From Chitinophaga polysaccharea (GTDB taxonomy: Bacteria > Bacteroidota > Bacteroidia > Chitinophagales > Chitinophagaceae): a stretch of 64,000 nt of DNA. Below are positions 36,778 through 45,902 of the stretch, piece after piece (the stretch's first letter is position 1; each line of letters starts with the position of its first letter). Where the stretch lies: contig NZ_CABFVU010000001.1 of assembly GCF_902150045.1 (NCBI RefSeq), positions 2,480,001-2,544,000 on the forward strand, read 5' to 3'. A model generated the notes under the pieces. That model saw only the letters and a program-made list of their open reading frames with translations. It was not told where the DNA came from and searched no databases. The translations under genes were made by a program, and so were the position numbers.

Positions 36778-37665
36778 CTAAGTGGGCTTTGGGTGTGACT
36801 TTCCTATCTGTTTGATAATTGATTCGTAATAAGCCAGTTTATCTTTCCCCGGAAGGCTCACAATGGTTACATCATTTGCAATGAGCAGGTCCAGCTTAAA
36901 CTTGGATGCTGCAACATATTCTTCGGGGATATAGTAGACGATCTGGTTGGGCACCGGCACATTTTTATGATGAAACTTTTGTCTTGCCCTGTAAGTCAGC
37001 AGCCACCAGAGATCTGTTTCAACAAAATCGAGCGAGAGCCCGAAGATGTGTATATCTTCTGTAAAGAAGAGATCGATCCAGGAGTGGAAGTATACCTCTC
37101 TGGAATGAATACGACGGAGCAGAGAGGGTTTGGGCACTTCTTTGGAGGAGTACACGGTACCGCTTACCACGTAGTTGCGCATCAGCTGCAATTGTCCGCC
37201 ATAGTGCTCAAAACCAAGGTTAATGCTCATCGGGTTGAGGCAATCGCCATGAATATGCCAGTAATGGATATTGCCTACTTCATATCTCCTGAAAATACTA
37301 TAAAACTTTTCTTTGATGATGCTGGTGTTTTCCAGTGGTATCTGTCCTTCCAGCGTAAATTCGTAGTTGGTAGTCAGGATATGTGAGGGTTTAAGTTCAC
37401 GGATAGCCTCGTGCAGCGGGTTGGCCTTTATTTCTGCTGCTTTAATGGCGATAAATGATTTGAGGTCTTTTTCTCTTATCCGGTGATTTTTACTGGCGGT
37501 GAGAAAGATTTCTTCATACAGGAGAGGGAATGGTTTTTTATCGTCCAGTTCCACGCAGTCGCCTGCATGGCAGAAGGTGATGATATCCTGCAGCAGGTCT
37601 TTCCAGCTCTGGCCGCGGGAAATGTTGTTAATGTCATTTCCGATTAATAATACGAGGTTTTTCAT
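36778..37665 (-). CDS. SIR2-like domain protein
   Basis: A 295-residue protein of the SIR2-like group. Visible elements are the N-terminal nucleotide-binding strand-turn LLIGNDINN (residues 6-14), the segment HILTTNYEFTLEG (about 95-107), HYWHIHGD with the presumed catalytic His (about 134-141), and the late GLSLDFVETDLWWLL strand-helix. SIR2 domains bind NAD; several stand-alone bacterial versions act as NADases in phage defence, others as deacetylases. No second domain or membrane segment is seen. It starts 8 bases after the alkB-like stop, so it is cotranscribed with the repair genes. The activity is not proven. Confidence 0.85.
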   Translation of the reverse strand: MKNLVLLIGNDINNISRGQSWKDLLQDIITFCHAGDCVELDDKKPFPLLYEEIFLTASKNHRIREKDLKSFIAIKAAEIKANPLHEAIRELKPSHILTTNYEFTLEGQIPLENTSIIKEKFYSIFRRYEVGNIHYWHIHGDCLNPMSINLGFEHYGGQLQLMRNYVVSGTVYSSKEVPKPSLLRRIHSREVYFHSWIDLFFTEDIHIFGLSLDFVETDLWWLLTYRARQKFHHKNVPVPNQIVYYIPEEYVAASKFKLDLLIANDVTIVSLPGKDKLAYYESIIKQIGKSHPKPT

Positions 37666-37673
37666 AGTACATG

Positions 37674-38297
37674 CTATCTTTTAGGGTGGATAAACCGGAA
37701 GGTGAGGTTAATTCTTCCGTCTGATACTTTAGTGGTTTTCGGAACCTGGTGCTCCCAGTATTCCTGCAACGGTCCTTTCATAACCAGGAGGGAGCCATGT
37801 TGCAGCAATAGTTCATACTTTCGTTGATGCTCACTTTTATAACGCAGCTGGAAGCGGCGGGTAGCGCCAAAATTTACCGAAGCAATTACCGGGTGACGGC
37901 CCAGTTCAGGTTCATCGTCTGCATGCCAGCCCATAGAGTCGTTGCCGTTACGGTAGAGGTTCAGTAACACGCTGTTGAATACCTGGCCGCTGATGGGAGT
38001 AATGCGGTCGCGTATCTGCAGCAAACCGGCTGTCCAGGGCTCAGGCTGAAAAACATTCCCGGAAAAACTGTAGGACGTGGCTGCATCTCCATACCAGGCC
38101 ATCAAACGGGGGAATAATACTTCTTTACCGTACATTTTCATGGACTCCTGTTTCCAGTTGATGGTTTCCAGGAGAATCTGCATAAAATGACTGCTTTCCT
38201 GCCCGTTAAAAAACTGCGGATAGTAAGCCAGCTCTCCATTCAGTAATGAAATCTTCGTGGCATCCTCTTCATTAAAAAAACTTCCCTGCACATTCAT
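37674..38297 (-). CDS. AlkB-like 2-oxoglutarate/Fe(II) dioxygenase
   Basis: A 207-residue DNA repair oxygenase that reverses alkyl lesions on DNA bases. The metal ligands are in HADDEPELG (His-x-Asp) and WEHQVPK (His), and the 2-oxoglutarate-binding Arg is in RINLTFRF near the end; the NLYRNGNDSMGWHADDEP stretch is typical of the ALKBH2/3-type. It lies 41 bases downstream of the alkA-like gene and 8 bases upstream of the SIR2 gene, all on the minus strand. The set points to alkylation-damage repair. Confidence 0.9.
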   Translation of the reverse strand: MNVQGSFFNEEDATKISLLNGELAYYPQFFNGQESSHFMQILLETINWKQESMKMYGKEVLFPRLMAWYGDAATSYSFSGNVFQPEPWTAGLLQIRDRITPISGQVFNSVLLNLYRNGNDSMGWHADDEPELGRHPVIASVNFGATRRFQLRYKSEHQRKYELLLQHGSLLVMKGPLQEYWEHQVPKTTKVSDGRINLTFRFIHPKR

Positions 38298-38338
38298 AAC
38301 ACAAATTTACCATCGTGCTACGCACTGTATATGTAATG

Positions 38339-38980
38339 TTATTTATCCGGCGTATTATCTTTCCAGGCCCATAAATAGCGGCAGGCATGGGTTCGGTAGG
38401 GCGACCATTTTTCAGAGATACTGACCAGTTTATCGCGGAACGCTTTTTTGTCTTCACGGTCCAGTTTGTACAGTTTCACTATTGCCTGTTGCAGGCCCCA
38501 GTCGTCCATTGCAAATACATCTTCGCGACCCAGGTAGAACATCAGCAGCATCTCCACTGTCCAGCGGCCAACACCTTTGATTTGAGTAAGGTAGGCAATC
38601 ACTTCTTCGTTGCCCATTTTTTTCAGTTTGTTATCGGTTATTTTTTCGGCAATCACAAACGCCGCCACGTTATGCACATAGGTTACTTTTGCATTGGATA
38701 AACCAATGCCGCGGAGTGTCAGGGGTGGAGTGTCCAGTATCTGCTGTGCAGTTGGCTCTTTGCCGCCATAGAGGGCCAGGAACCGGGCGTAAATCACATC
38801 TGCTACTTTGGTGGAGAGCTGCTGGCTCATAATAGAGCCGATCAGTTTCAGGCAAATGTTTTTTCGTATAGCCAGTTCCGTTAAAGGGCCGCTGATTATT
38901 TTCTGTAGTCTTTTATCCTTGCTGAGATGTGTCACATAATGCACCGGAGCAACATCCGGGGTACTTTTTGACCTGGGCAT
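38339..38980 (-). CDS. AlkA-type DNA-3-methyladenine glycosylase (HhH-GPD)
   Basis: A 213-residue glycosylase that removes alkylated purines. The helix-hairpin-helix is IKGVGRWTVEMLLMF (about residues 135-149) and the catalytic Asp lies in the following MDDWGLQQ segment. The N-terminal extra domain found in E. coli AlkA is absent, which is usual for the short Bacteroidota form. Its stop is 41 bases from the AlkB-like start; the upstream peptidase gene ends 65 bases before it, so either its own promoter or readthrough is possible. Confidence 0.9.
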   Translation of the reverse strand: MPRSKSTPDVAPVHYVTHLSKDKRLQKIISGPLTELAIRKNICLKLIGSIMSQQLSTKVADVIYARFLALYGGKEPTAQQILDTPPLTLRGIGLSNAKVTYVHNVAAFVIAEKITDNKLKKMGNEEVIAYLTQIKGVGRWTVEMLLMFYLGREDVFAMDDWGLQQAIVKLYKLDREDKKAFRDKLVSISEKWSPYRTHACRYLWAWKDNTPDK

Positions 38981-39045
38981 AAACTATCTTTTTATAAAAG
39001 TTAATACGTCACATCATTCCATTACCCCGGCTTTCACGGCGGATA

Positions 39046-40038
39046 TTAGTAGCTGAACGGCTGGGTATAAATCACCTGCAACAGTGTTTGTCCTACTGCC
39101 TGCAGTGTTTTCCGGTCAATCACATCCATATTATCGTTCTGGGTATGCCAGTGAGGAGCAAAATCGTTGTTTGCCTGTAACGCAATGATATCGAATGTGG
39201 GAATATTGGCGATGGTATTTACCGCGATGTGATCATCTGTGATAAAGGCGCCGTTGTTCTCATAACGGAACAGGTCTGAATAGCCGAGCTGGTTGGCTAC
39301 ATCCCAGAACATTTTCATTTGAGCGCCAGCATATTGTTTGGAAGAGCCTTCCATATAGAATTGGGAGCCCCGTCCGCCTACCATATCCAGGAGTATGCCG
39401 TAGTTGGCTTTATAACCGGGAATATGCGGATTTTTAGCCCAGTACTGGGTGCCCAGGCAAAATGAGTTTTCATCATTTTTAGCACCGTAATCTTCCACAT
39501 CTACCAGCAGGATATCTACTCCGGCTTCCGGTTTTTGTTTATGAAACTGCCGGGCGGCTTCCATCAGTACCGCCACACCGCTGGCGCCGTCATCCGCACC
39601 ATCCAGTTTCTTTGTTTTATCAAAGGCGTCTTCATCTGCCCAGGGGCGGGTATCCCAGTGGGCCAGTAGTAAAACGCGCTGTTTGGCAGCGGGATTGAAA
39701 CTGGCGATAATATTAATGCAGGGCAGTTTTTCATTTTTAGGCCCCGTAACAGTGGTACGCTGTACATATACGGTATCTGCCCAGTTACGGAAATTGCTGA
39801 TCAGCCAGCTGGCGCATTTTTCCTGTGCAGGGGTGTTAGGGATCCTGGGCCCGAAGCTCACCTGCCTGGCAGTGTATGCATATGCGGAATCTGCCTGGAA
39901 AGCGGGTGCCGGTACGGCTACTTTAGTCACTTTGCTGGCGCCTGTACTGTCGCTGGTGTTATCGGTTGTCTGACTGTTCTGCTGGCAGGCGCCGGCCAGT
40001 AAGGCCAGCGCCGTCAGCGTAATAAGAGCTTTACGCAT
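39046..40038 (-). CDS. M28-family glutaminyl-cyclase-like lipoprotein
   Basis: A 330-residue lipoprotein (lipobox LAGAC, Cys at residue 18). The zinc-binding M28 core shows HWDTRPWADED (about residues 125), DGADDGASG (about 145), VDVEDYG (about 175) and the terminal HWHTQNDNMD. The HWDTRPWAD and DGADDGASG forms match type II glutaminyl cyclases, which form N-terminal pyroglutamate, better than aminopeptidases; this is inference from motifs. In the envelope it would mature proteins with N-terminal Gln. It follows cysS by 20 bases on the same strand. Confidence 0.85.
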   Translation of the reverse strand: MRKALITLTALALLAGACQQNSQTTDNTSDSTGASKVTKVAVPAPAFQADSAYAYTARQVSFGPRIPNTPAQEKCASWLISNFRNWADTVYVQRTTVTGPKNEKLPCINIIASFNPAAKQRVLLLAHWDTRPWADEDAFDKTKKLDGADDGASGVAVLMEAARQFHKQKPEAGVDILLVDVEDYGAKNDENSFCLGTQYWAKNPHIPGYKANYGILLDMVGGRGSQFYMEGSSKQYAGAQMKMFWDVANQLGYSDLFRYENNGAFITDDHIAVNTIANIPTFDIIALQANNDFAPHWHTQNDNMDVIDRKTLQAVGQTLLQVIYTQPFSY

Positions 40039-40058
40039 TATCTTCCGGAATATTTATT

Positions 40059-41558
40059 TTATTGAAGACTATAAGAAACGGTACCGTCTTTTTCATCTTT
40101 CAGCTGAATGCCTACAGATAATAATTCGTTACGGATTTTATCTGAAGTTGCATAGTCCCTGCGGCTCTTGGCTTCTTTTCTCATTTCAATCAGCATCCGT
40201 AATACACCATCCAGCTTATTGTCTTCCCCTGCGATGGCTTCCTGTTGGATACCGAGAATATCTACGAGATAGGTTTTCCAGGTTTGTTGCAGCAGCAGGA
40301 AAGTATCTTCGCTTATTTCATGCATTTTTATCTGCCCGCCTTTCAGTGAATTGATCACCGGTGTAAGCTCAAACAGGTTGGCCAATACTTTTGCCGTATT
40401 GAAATCGTCGTTCATAAACTCAGGGCATTCAAGGCACCACTGGCGCACCTGCTTATCCAGTTCTTCATTAATGCCCTGGCCGTTGCCGCCGGTATAGTTG
40501 AGCTTCTGTAATGTTTCATAGGCTGCCCATAAGCGTTGCAATCCTTTTTCCGCAGCCTGCAGAGCCTCGTTGGAAAAATCCAGGGTACTGCGGTAATGTG
40601 TTTGCAAAACGAAGAAGCGGATGGTCATCGGGCTGTATGGCTTATCCAGTTGCGGATTTTCACCGGAAAACATTTCAGTGAGCTTAATGGTGTTGCCATA
40701 AGCCTTGCCCATTTTACGGCCGTTGATGGTGATCATGTTATTGTGCATCCAGTAACGGGCCATCATTTCGCCGTGCGCAATTTCACTTTGTGCGATTTCA
40801 CATTCGTGATGCGGGAACTGTAGGTCCATGCCACCGCCATGAATATCGAACTGTTTGCCCAGGTATTTGGCGCTCATGGCAGAGCACTCAATATGCCATC
40901 CGGGGAAGCCCTCGCCCCAAGGGCTTGGCCAGCGCATAATGTGTTCCGGCGGCGCTTTTTTCCAGAGGGCAAAGTCTGCTTTATTATGTTTGTCGTCCTG
41001 GCCTTCCAGTTCCCTGGTGGTTTCCAGCATATCCTCCAGTACCCGGCCGCTCAGGATACCATAATCAAAGCCGGCGGCGTATTTTTTTACATCGAAATAT
41101 ACACTGCCATCCACTTCATAGGCATAGCCTTTTTCCATGATGGTTTTGATCATTTCAATCTGCTCAATGATATGCCCGGTGGCAGTGGGCTCAATGCTTG
41201 GCTCAAGACAGCCAAACTGCAGCATGGCCCAGTGGTACAGGTTAGTGTATTTCTGTACCAGTTCCATGGGCTCCAGTTTTTCCAGTATGGCAAACTTGGA
41301 AATTTTATCTTCTGCAGCGCGGCCTTCTTCTTCAAAGTGCCCCGCGTCGGTAATATTGCGTACGTAGCGTACTTTATATCCAAGGTGCTGCAAATAGCGG
41401 AATACTACATCAAATGTAATATAGGGGCGGGCATGTCCGAGGTGTGATTCGCCGGAAACAGTGGGGCCGCACACATACATACCAACGTGGCCCGGGTGTA
41501 AAGGTGTAAATACTTCTTTCTGACGGTGTAATGAATTATATATCCTTAGTTCTGACAT
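40059..41558 (-). CDS. cysS: Cysteinyl-tRNA synthetase
   Basis: A 499-residue class I synthetase charging tRNA-Cys. HIGH-type motif in SHLGHARPY (residues about 36-44), zinc-binding Cys/His in WHIECSAMS and HHECEIAQ, and the KMSKS motif present as KMGKAYGN, with Gly and Ala replacing the two Ser; the family tolerates KMGKS but the Ala is uncommon. The C-terminal DALR-like helices are complete. A -7 element and a hairpin lie in its leader; the downstream genes through SIR2 are on the same strand. Confidence 0.95.
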   Translation of the reverse strand: MSELRIYNSLHRQKEVFTPLHPGHVGMYVCGPTVSGESHLGHARPYITFDVVFRYLQHLGYKVRYVRNITDAGHFEEEGRAAEDKISKFAILEKLEPMELVQKYTNLYHWAMLQFGCLEPSIEPTATGHIIEQIEMIKTIMEKGYAYEVDGSVYFDVKKYAAGFDYGILSGRVLEDMLETTRELEGQDDKHNKADFALWKKAPPEHIMRWPSPWGEGFPGWHIECSAMSAKYLGKQFDIHGGGMDLQFPHHECEIAQSEIAHGEMMARYWMHNNMITINGRKMGKAYGNTIKLTEMFSGENPQLDKPYSPMTIRFFVLQTHYRSTLDFSNEALQAAEKGLQRLWAAYETLQKLNYTGGNGQGINEELDKQVRQWCLECPEFMNDDFNTAKVLANLFELTPVINSLKGGQIKMHEISEDTFLLLQQTWKTYLVDILGIQQEAIAGEDNKLDGVLRMLIEMRKEAKSRRDYATSDKIRNELLSVGIQLKDEKDGTVSYSLQ

Positions 41559-41573
41559 ATGCTGTAAATGACA

Positions 41574-41594
41574 GATGTCAATATAGCTGACATC
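41574..41594 (-). promoter_or_regulatory. Hairpin in the cysS leader
   Basis: GATGTCA (41574-41580) pairs with TGACATC (41588-41594) around a seven-base loop; one further base pair extends each side. It lies between the -7 element and the start codon at 41558. Confidence 0.45.
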
Positions 41595-41615
41595 TTATTT
41601 TTTGTTGATGGATGG

Positions 41616-41623
41616 CAAAGATA
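41616..41623 (-). promoter_or_regulatory. -7 element of cysS (TATCTTTG)
   Basis: A perfect TAnnTTTG match on the minus strand, 57 bases upstream of the cysS ATG. It would drive a leader of about 50 bases containing the hairpin at 41574-41594. Confidence 0.5.
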
Positions 41624-41702
41624 AAAATTGTTTTCCTGGTATAAGCAGGCAACAACATCGGTCAGCGATAAAAATATTATACATTTTCATAATTGGTTAC
41701 AG

Positions 41703-42845
41703 TTATTTATTTACTTCTACTACTGTTTTTCCGCTACCGATCAGGCTAAGATTGGTAATTACAGGATAATGGTCAGACAGGTCTGAGTTTATTTTCCGGA
41801 AGCTGTTTACCTTGAAATGGTTACTGACAAAAACATAGTCAATACGCAAGGTAGGTGCAAGCCCTGTAAAAGTACGGCCAATTCCGAAACCTTTTTGCAG
41901 AAAAGCGTCCTGCAGGTCGCCTTTAATGGTAAAGTAGGTGTAAGAGGCCGGGGTATCGTTAAAGTCGCCACACACGATCACAGGATATGGGCTTTGCCGG
42001 ATAAAATTGCCTACAATATCGGCTTGCTGACTGCGGCGGATATACGCGTCGCGCATTTTCTGGATAATGCTTTTGGTCGCTTTCAGCCCGGTGTCTTCCT
42101 GGTTTTTGATTTTCCGGATGGCAGAGTAATCTTTTTCGTTGAAGCGATAGGATTCCAGGTGCATATTAATGATCCTGAGAGTATCCTGGTTTTTCACAAT
42201 ATCGGCATAGATAAGGCTTTCGCTTCTCGGGCCGTCGCTCATTTTCACTTTATCGGATGCAATAATGGGGAAGCGGGAGTAAATGATAGAGCCCCAGTGT
42301 TGCATGCCATCCCGGTTAAAGTCGCTGGAAAAGTAACGGTAAGGCAATTCCATTTCCCGGGAAATATCCTCGCGGTTATTAAAATCATTTTTCTTTTCAG
42401 AGGTATAAAAATCCTGGAAGCAGGCAATATCCAGTTCCTGTTTTTTGATCATGGCAAACATAGCCTGCCGGTTATATTTGCTGTCTTTTTCGCGGTATAG
42501 TCCAAACTGGCTCACATTATAGCTCATTACAGTAAGGGTATTGCCACCTGTAACGGCCTTATTGCCGGCCGGCATCTTAAAGGCTACAAAAGCACTGATG
42601 GACTTCCAGCCAAGCAGGAGGGCAATCAGCGACAATAAGGCATAGCGATAATTAAAAAACAACCATCCTACCAGGAATATCACCAGTATACCCAACAGGA
42701 AGGGGAACGCCAGCGTAATAAAACTGATGGGCCAGAACCACGCCGGTGAAATATATGGTGCCATACAGGCTGCCAGGAAAAGTAATACCACGGCGAAATT
42801 GATGATCAGAAAAAATCCTTTCGTAAATAGTCTTAAAAAGCGCAC
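41703..42845 (-). CDS. Membrane-anchored endonuclease/exonuclease/phosphatase-family protein
   Basis: A 380-residue protein starting with GTG. Three N-terminal helices (about residues 12-32, 38-60 and 65-90) anchor an EEP-fold domain (about 110-370) with VMSYNVSQFG, Glu/Asp in the following strands, VCGDFNDTPASYTY (the conserved GDFND) and SDHYPV with the catalytic Asp-His. The fold covers nucleases, sphingomyelinases and lipid phosphatases; a membrane anchor suggests a lipid or surface substrate. It is 28 bases downstream of a paralogue on the same strand. Confidence 0.85.
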   Translation of the reverse strand: MRFLRLFTKGFFLIINFAVVLLFLAACMAPYISPAWFWPISFITLAFPFLLGILVIFLVGWLFFNYRYALLSLIALLLGWKSISAFVAFKMPAGNKAVTGGNTLTVMSYNVSQFGLYREKDSKYNRQAMFAMIKKQELDIACFQDFYTSEKKNDFNNREDISREMELPYRYFSSDFNRDGMQHWGSIIYSRFPIIASDKVKMSDGPRSESLIYADIVKNQDTLRIINMHLESYRFNEKDYSAIRKIKNQEDTGLKATKSIIQKMRDAYIRRSQQADIVGNFIRQSPYPVIVCGDFNDTPASYTYFTIKGDLQDAFLQKGFGIGRTFTGLAPTLRIDYVFVSNHFKVNSFRKINSDLSDHYPVITNLSLIGSGKTVVEVNK

Positions 42846-42873
42846 CGCGTCATACTTTGTTGAAGTACTAAAG

Positions 42874-43971
42874 TTAGTTTTTTTTCAATGAAAGACAGGC
42901 CATCACCGGAAAATGCTCTGATGTCCCGGGGTGGAAAACCTTACTGCCGTGAATGTTCACCGGAGATTGTGCCAGTATGTAATCTATCCGCAGGGAGGGC
43001 GATAAATACGAGAGTGTTCGCCCCCAGCCGGCATTTGTTTTCAGGAATGCATCCTGCATCCCGCGGCTGATGGTTTTATAGGTGAATGAAACAGGGGTGT
43101 CGTTAAAATCGCCGCATACAATGGCCGGGTAAGGACTTTGGGCAACCAGCGCCGCCAGCTGGAGAGCCTGGTCGGACCTTGCCCGGAAGGTGCGTCTCAT
43201 TTTATACACAAGGCCGGTTCCTTTGGGAGCTTTCATCTTCTCATAATCCTCACTGTTAAACATATACGAAGTTAGCTGAACAGAAAATACCCGGAAAGTA
43301 TCTCCTTTTATCGCAATATCGACCTGGAGGAAAGTACTGCCGCTTCCGAATGAGCTTTCCCCGCAGCGGACAGCAGCAGCTTTGATCAAGGGATAGCGGG
43401 AAAACAGCGCAATGCCGTAATGCCAGCTTTCCCAGTGTGTTTTATCATCTGTGAAATAATGGTACGGATAATTCCCTGCATACCTGATGCGTTGAATATG
43501 ATCTTCCTTGCCGGGTTGATCATTCGTGTAAAACTCCTGTAAACAAAGTATGTCCGGGCTACCGTAGGCAATGGTATTGTAGATCGCGGCTTCCCTGTCT
43601 TTATCCGTTACATATCTCACCAAACCCATACTGCTGGTATTATAGGTCATGAGCGTAAACTGCCGGCTATTGGTTTGCGGGAGTAATATATTTTTCCGGA
43701 AGATGTGAACGCCCCAGGTAGTTAAGGCTGCGGGCAGGGCGCAGAGCATTGCTATTATATTTATCCACATATACTTCCGGTTCCGGCGCCAGGCCCATAG
43801 CCCGGTGTATATTAAACAGAGGGGGAAAAGCAAAGGAAATAAGAATCCGGAGAACCCTGCCGGCCAGCATTTACCGGGGTTGAGATAAGGAAGAAAGACG
43901 CTAAGGAGAAGGGCTGCCACCAAGCAAACGTTGCTCCAGCGCAAGGCACTACGTACAATAATTTTCAGCAT
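42874..43971 (-). CDS. Membrane-anchored endonuclease/exonuclease/phosphatase-family protein, paralogue
   Basis: A 365-residue paralogue of the neighbouring protein with the same layout: three N-terminal helices (MLKIIVRSALRWSNVCLVAA... start) and an EEP domain with GDFNDTPVSFTYKT and SEHFPV (Ser-Glu-His replacing Ser-Asp-His). I use the ATG at 43971; an upstream in-frame start at 44046 would lie inside the terminator hairpin of the rhomboid gene and adds no homologous sequence. The two genes are tandem duplicates that have diverged well. Confidence 0.82.
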   Translation of the reverse strand: MLKIIVRSALRWSNVCLVAALLLSVFLPYLNPGKCWPAGFSGFLFPLLFPLCLIYTGLWAWRRNRKYMWINIIAMLCALPAALTTWGVHIFRKNILLPQTNSRQFTLMTYNTSSMGLVRYVTDKDREAAIYNTIAYGSPDILCLQEFYTNDQPGKEDHIQRIRYAGNYPYHYFTDDKTHWESWHYGIALFSRYPLIKAAAVRCGESSFGSGSTFLQVDIAIKGDTFRVFSVQLTSYMFNSEDYEKMKAPKGTGLVYKMRRTFRARSDQALQLAALVAQSPYPAIVCGDFNDTPVSFTYKTISRGMQDAFLKTNAGWGRTLSYLSPSLRIDYILAQSPVNIHGSKVFHPGTSEHFPVMACLSLKKN

Positions 43972-44005
43972 AGGGAACAAGCAATTGCGATCCTGGTTAA
44001 AGTAC

Positions 44006-44056
44006 AAAAAAAAGGGAAGATGACAGCGGTTCTGTGCCGTTAACATCTTCCCTTTT
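44006..44056 (-). terminator. Rho-independent terminator of the rhomboid operon
   Basis: On the minus strand AAAAGGGAAGATG pairs perfectly over 13 bases with CATCTTCCCTTTT around a 21-base loop, then a run of eight T. It lies 33 bases after the rhomboid stop at 44090 and excludes the upstream start proposed for the next gene. Confidence 0.88.
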
Positions 44057-44089
44057 ATCAGTGAAAGTATTTTCTAATCCGTAATACTT

Positions 44090-45022
44090 TTATTTTGTTT
44101 TGCTTGCTCTTAATAAAGTATCTCGTTCCTCTGCAGTAAGGGAGGCTAACCCGTATTCGTTGATCTTATCAAGGATTTCATTCAGTTTTTGCTCAGGTAC
44201 TTTGCCAATGCGCCTGTATGGCTGCTGCTCGGCATCCGCCGGGGAGTTTTTCTTTTTAAAATCGTCCGGGTTGATACGTTGGGATGCAGGGTGAAATACA
44301 TGAGTGAGCTTAAAGGTAAGCCTGTTGAAACCTGCGCCGAGGTCTGTGCCTTTTTTCCACTGGTACATAAAGAACCAGCCTGTCAGGGCCCCACCTGCCA
44401 GTCCGGGGATATAAGTATATCCATAACTGGAAGAAGCCATCAGTGCTCCAACAGAGAGGATTACAAAAACGAGGGTAATGATCCAGAGAGAAATTCCTCC
44501 TGCCAGTAAAGGAAATATGCGGTAACGGGGGGCGATGGTGGTTACTCCCACTGCAATAGCCATTATACTGCCGGCGGCGCCGAGAGCATACTCATTGGCT
44601 GCCAGGGCATGAAAAGAAGGGATCAGCTGCATGGCAGCTACATAAACAAGATTACTGCATATACCTCCAAAGAGATAGAGGGGTAAAATCCGCTGGTAGC
44701 CTGCCAGGTGCTGCATGAAAGTGCCGAAGCACCACAGCCATACCATATTGGAGAAGATCTGCCAGAAGCTAATGTGTGTAAATAAGGAGGTGACCAGCGT
44801 CCACGGACGGGTCAGTAATTTAGAGGGATCTGCCGGTAGCCTCAACCAGGTCATAATATCCTGGTGGAACCGTGGCTCGCCAACCTGCTCCATCTGGTAT
44901 ATAACAAGGGTGAAAAAAAGGAAAACGAAAATCGTAAGATTAACGACCATCAGGTGTGTCACCATATTTCTTCCTTCTCCTAAAGAGAGGCGGGGCAATT
45001 TCTCTTTTTCCAACGCATGCAT
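44090..45022 (-). CDS. Catalytically inactive rhomboid-like membrane protein
   Basis: A 310-residue protein with six membrane helices of the rhomboid type (WxxxTSLFTHISFWQIFSNM and LYLFGGICSNLVY are typical). Where active rhomboids carry G-x-S-G, it reads GAAGSIMA, so the nucleophile Ser position is Ala; where the second catalytic residue (H-L-G-G) is expected it reads LAGG, so the His is missing as well. The C-terminal 70 residues form a soluble tail. It starts at the ATG at 45022 rather than the TTG 18 bases upstream, with a TAnnTTTG element at 45043-45050. It follows the intact rhomboid gene. Confidence 0.82.
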   Translation of the reverse strand: MHALEKEKLPRLSLGEGRNMVTHLMVVNLTIFVFLFFTLVIYQMEQVGEPRFHQDIMTWLRLPADPSKLLTRPWTLVTSLFTHISFWQIFSNMVWLWCFGTFMQHLAGYQRILPLYLFGGICSNLVYVAAMQLIPSFHALAANEYALGAAGSIMAIAVGVTTIAPRYRIFPLLAGGISLWIITLVFVILSVGALMASSSYGYTYIPGLAGGALTGWFFMYQWKKGTDLGAGFNRLTFKLTHVFHPASQRINPDDFKKKNSPADAEQQPYRRIGKVPEQKLNEILDKINEYGLASLTAEERDTLLRASKTK

Positions 45023-45042
45023 GGTACAAATATTTTTCAATA

Positions 45043-45050
45043 CAAAAATA
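45043..45050 (-). promoter_or_regulatory. Internal -7 element before the rhomboid-like gene (TATTTTTG)
   Basis: A perfect TAnnTTTG match 20 bases before the ATG at 45022 and just after the upstream rhomboid stop at 45070. It may give this gene its own promoter inside the operon. Confidence 0.45.
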
Positions 45051-45069
45051 CGTCAATAATACAGTTGTC

Positions 45070-45897
45070 TTAATAAAAATCTGTTCTGCTCTTATTCCAT
45101 CCTCTCAGCAGCAGGTAAGCAAAGAGCGCGCCACCAAGGTGGGCGAAATGGGCCACGTTATCGCCTGCAGAATTCTGTATACCGGACCATAGTTCTCCCA
45201 GGATCATAAAGCCAACCACAAATTTAGCCCTGATAGGTATCATGGCGAAGAAATAGAGGTAGCGGTTGGGGAACAGGTACCCGAATGCGAAAAGGATACC
45301 GTATACTGCCCCGGAAGCGCCTACTGTAGCACCGTTCCGGTAATAGGCCACATAATTTCTGACATACAGCCTGGCCATTTCTATTGCTTCAGGGTCATGG
45401 GCAGCCAATGCGCCTTTCAGGCTTTCCATGTTGAAGTTGGCCAGGTTGCCGATATCGAATTTATTATCCAGTGCCACAAAATTTGAAAAACTGGGGTCGT
45501 TCAGGAATTGTACGGCATACCTGTTAAGGTTCACATTTTCATAAGTGAGCACGCCCATGTGGCAGAGAGCGGCGCCCAGTCCGCAGATCAGGTAGAAGAT
45601 CAGGAAACGCTTGGGCCCCCATAAATTTTCCAGGGTAGCGCCAAACATCCACAGGGTAAACATATTGAAGAGCACATGTGTGATGTTCTTCGGATCGTGC
45701 AGGAACAGGTGGGTGATAAACTGATGTGGCTTGAATAGTTCGGAGCCCCAGTAGTGGAGGGCAAACAAACGACTCAGATCATAATCAAATTTGCTCAGCA
45801 GCGTAATCTGCACTAACCAGACCAAACCATTAATGATCATCAGGTTTTTGATCACCATTGGCAGGTACTGAAATTTTCCGGGCCTGTACTCGTTCAT
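45070..45897 (-). CDS. Rhomboid-family intramembrane serine protease, intact
   Basis: A 275-residue protein with six helices. The catalytic Ser is in GASGAVYG (about residue 195) and the His in AHFAHLGGALFAY (about 250), so both dyad residues are present, together with HLFLHDPKNITHVLFNM, the conserved loop-1 region. It cuts single-pass membrane proteins within the bilayer; targets are unknown. It starts five bases after the rlmD stop, and the inactive paralogue follows 47 bases later. Confidence 0.9.
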   Translation of the reverse strand: MNEYRPGKFQYLPMVIKNLMIINGLVWLVQITLLSKFDYDLSRLFALHYWGSELFKPHQFITHLFLHDPKNITHVLFNMFTLWMFGATLENLWGPKRFLIFYLICGLGAALCHMGVLTYENVNLNRYAVQFLNDPSFSNFVALDNKFDIGNLANFNMESLKGALAAHDPEAIEMARLYVRNYVAYYRNGATVGASGAVYGILFAFGYLFPNRYLYFFAMIPIRAKFVVGFMILGELWSGIQNSAGDNVAHFAHLGGALFAYLLLRGWNKSRTDFY

Positions 45898-45902
45898 TGT
45901 AG

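Noticed and set aside
36778..37665. Complete known defence system such as Thoeris or DSR
   Set aside because: No TIR-domain, tail-tube sensor or Argonaute partner is adjacent; only the SIR2-like gene with DNA-repair genes is present.
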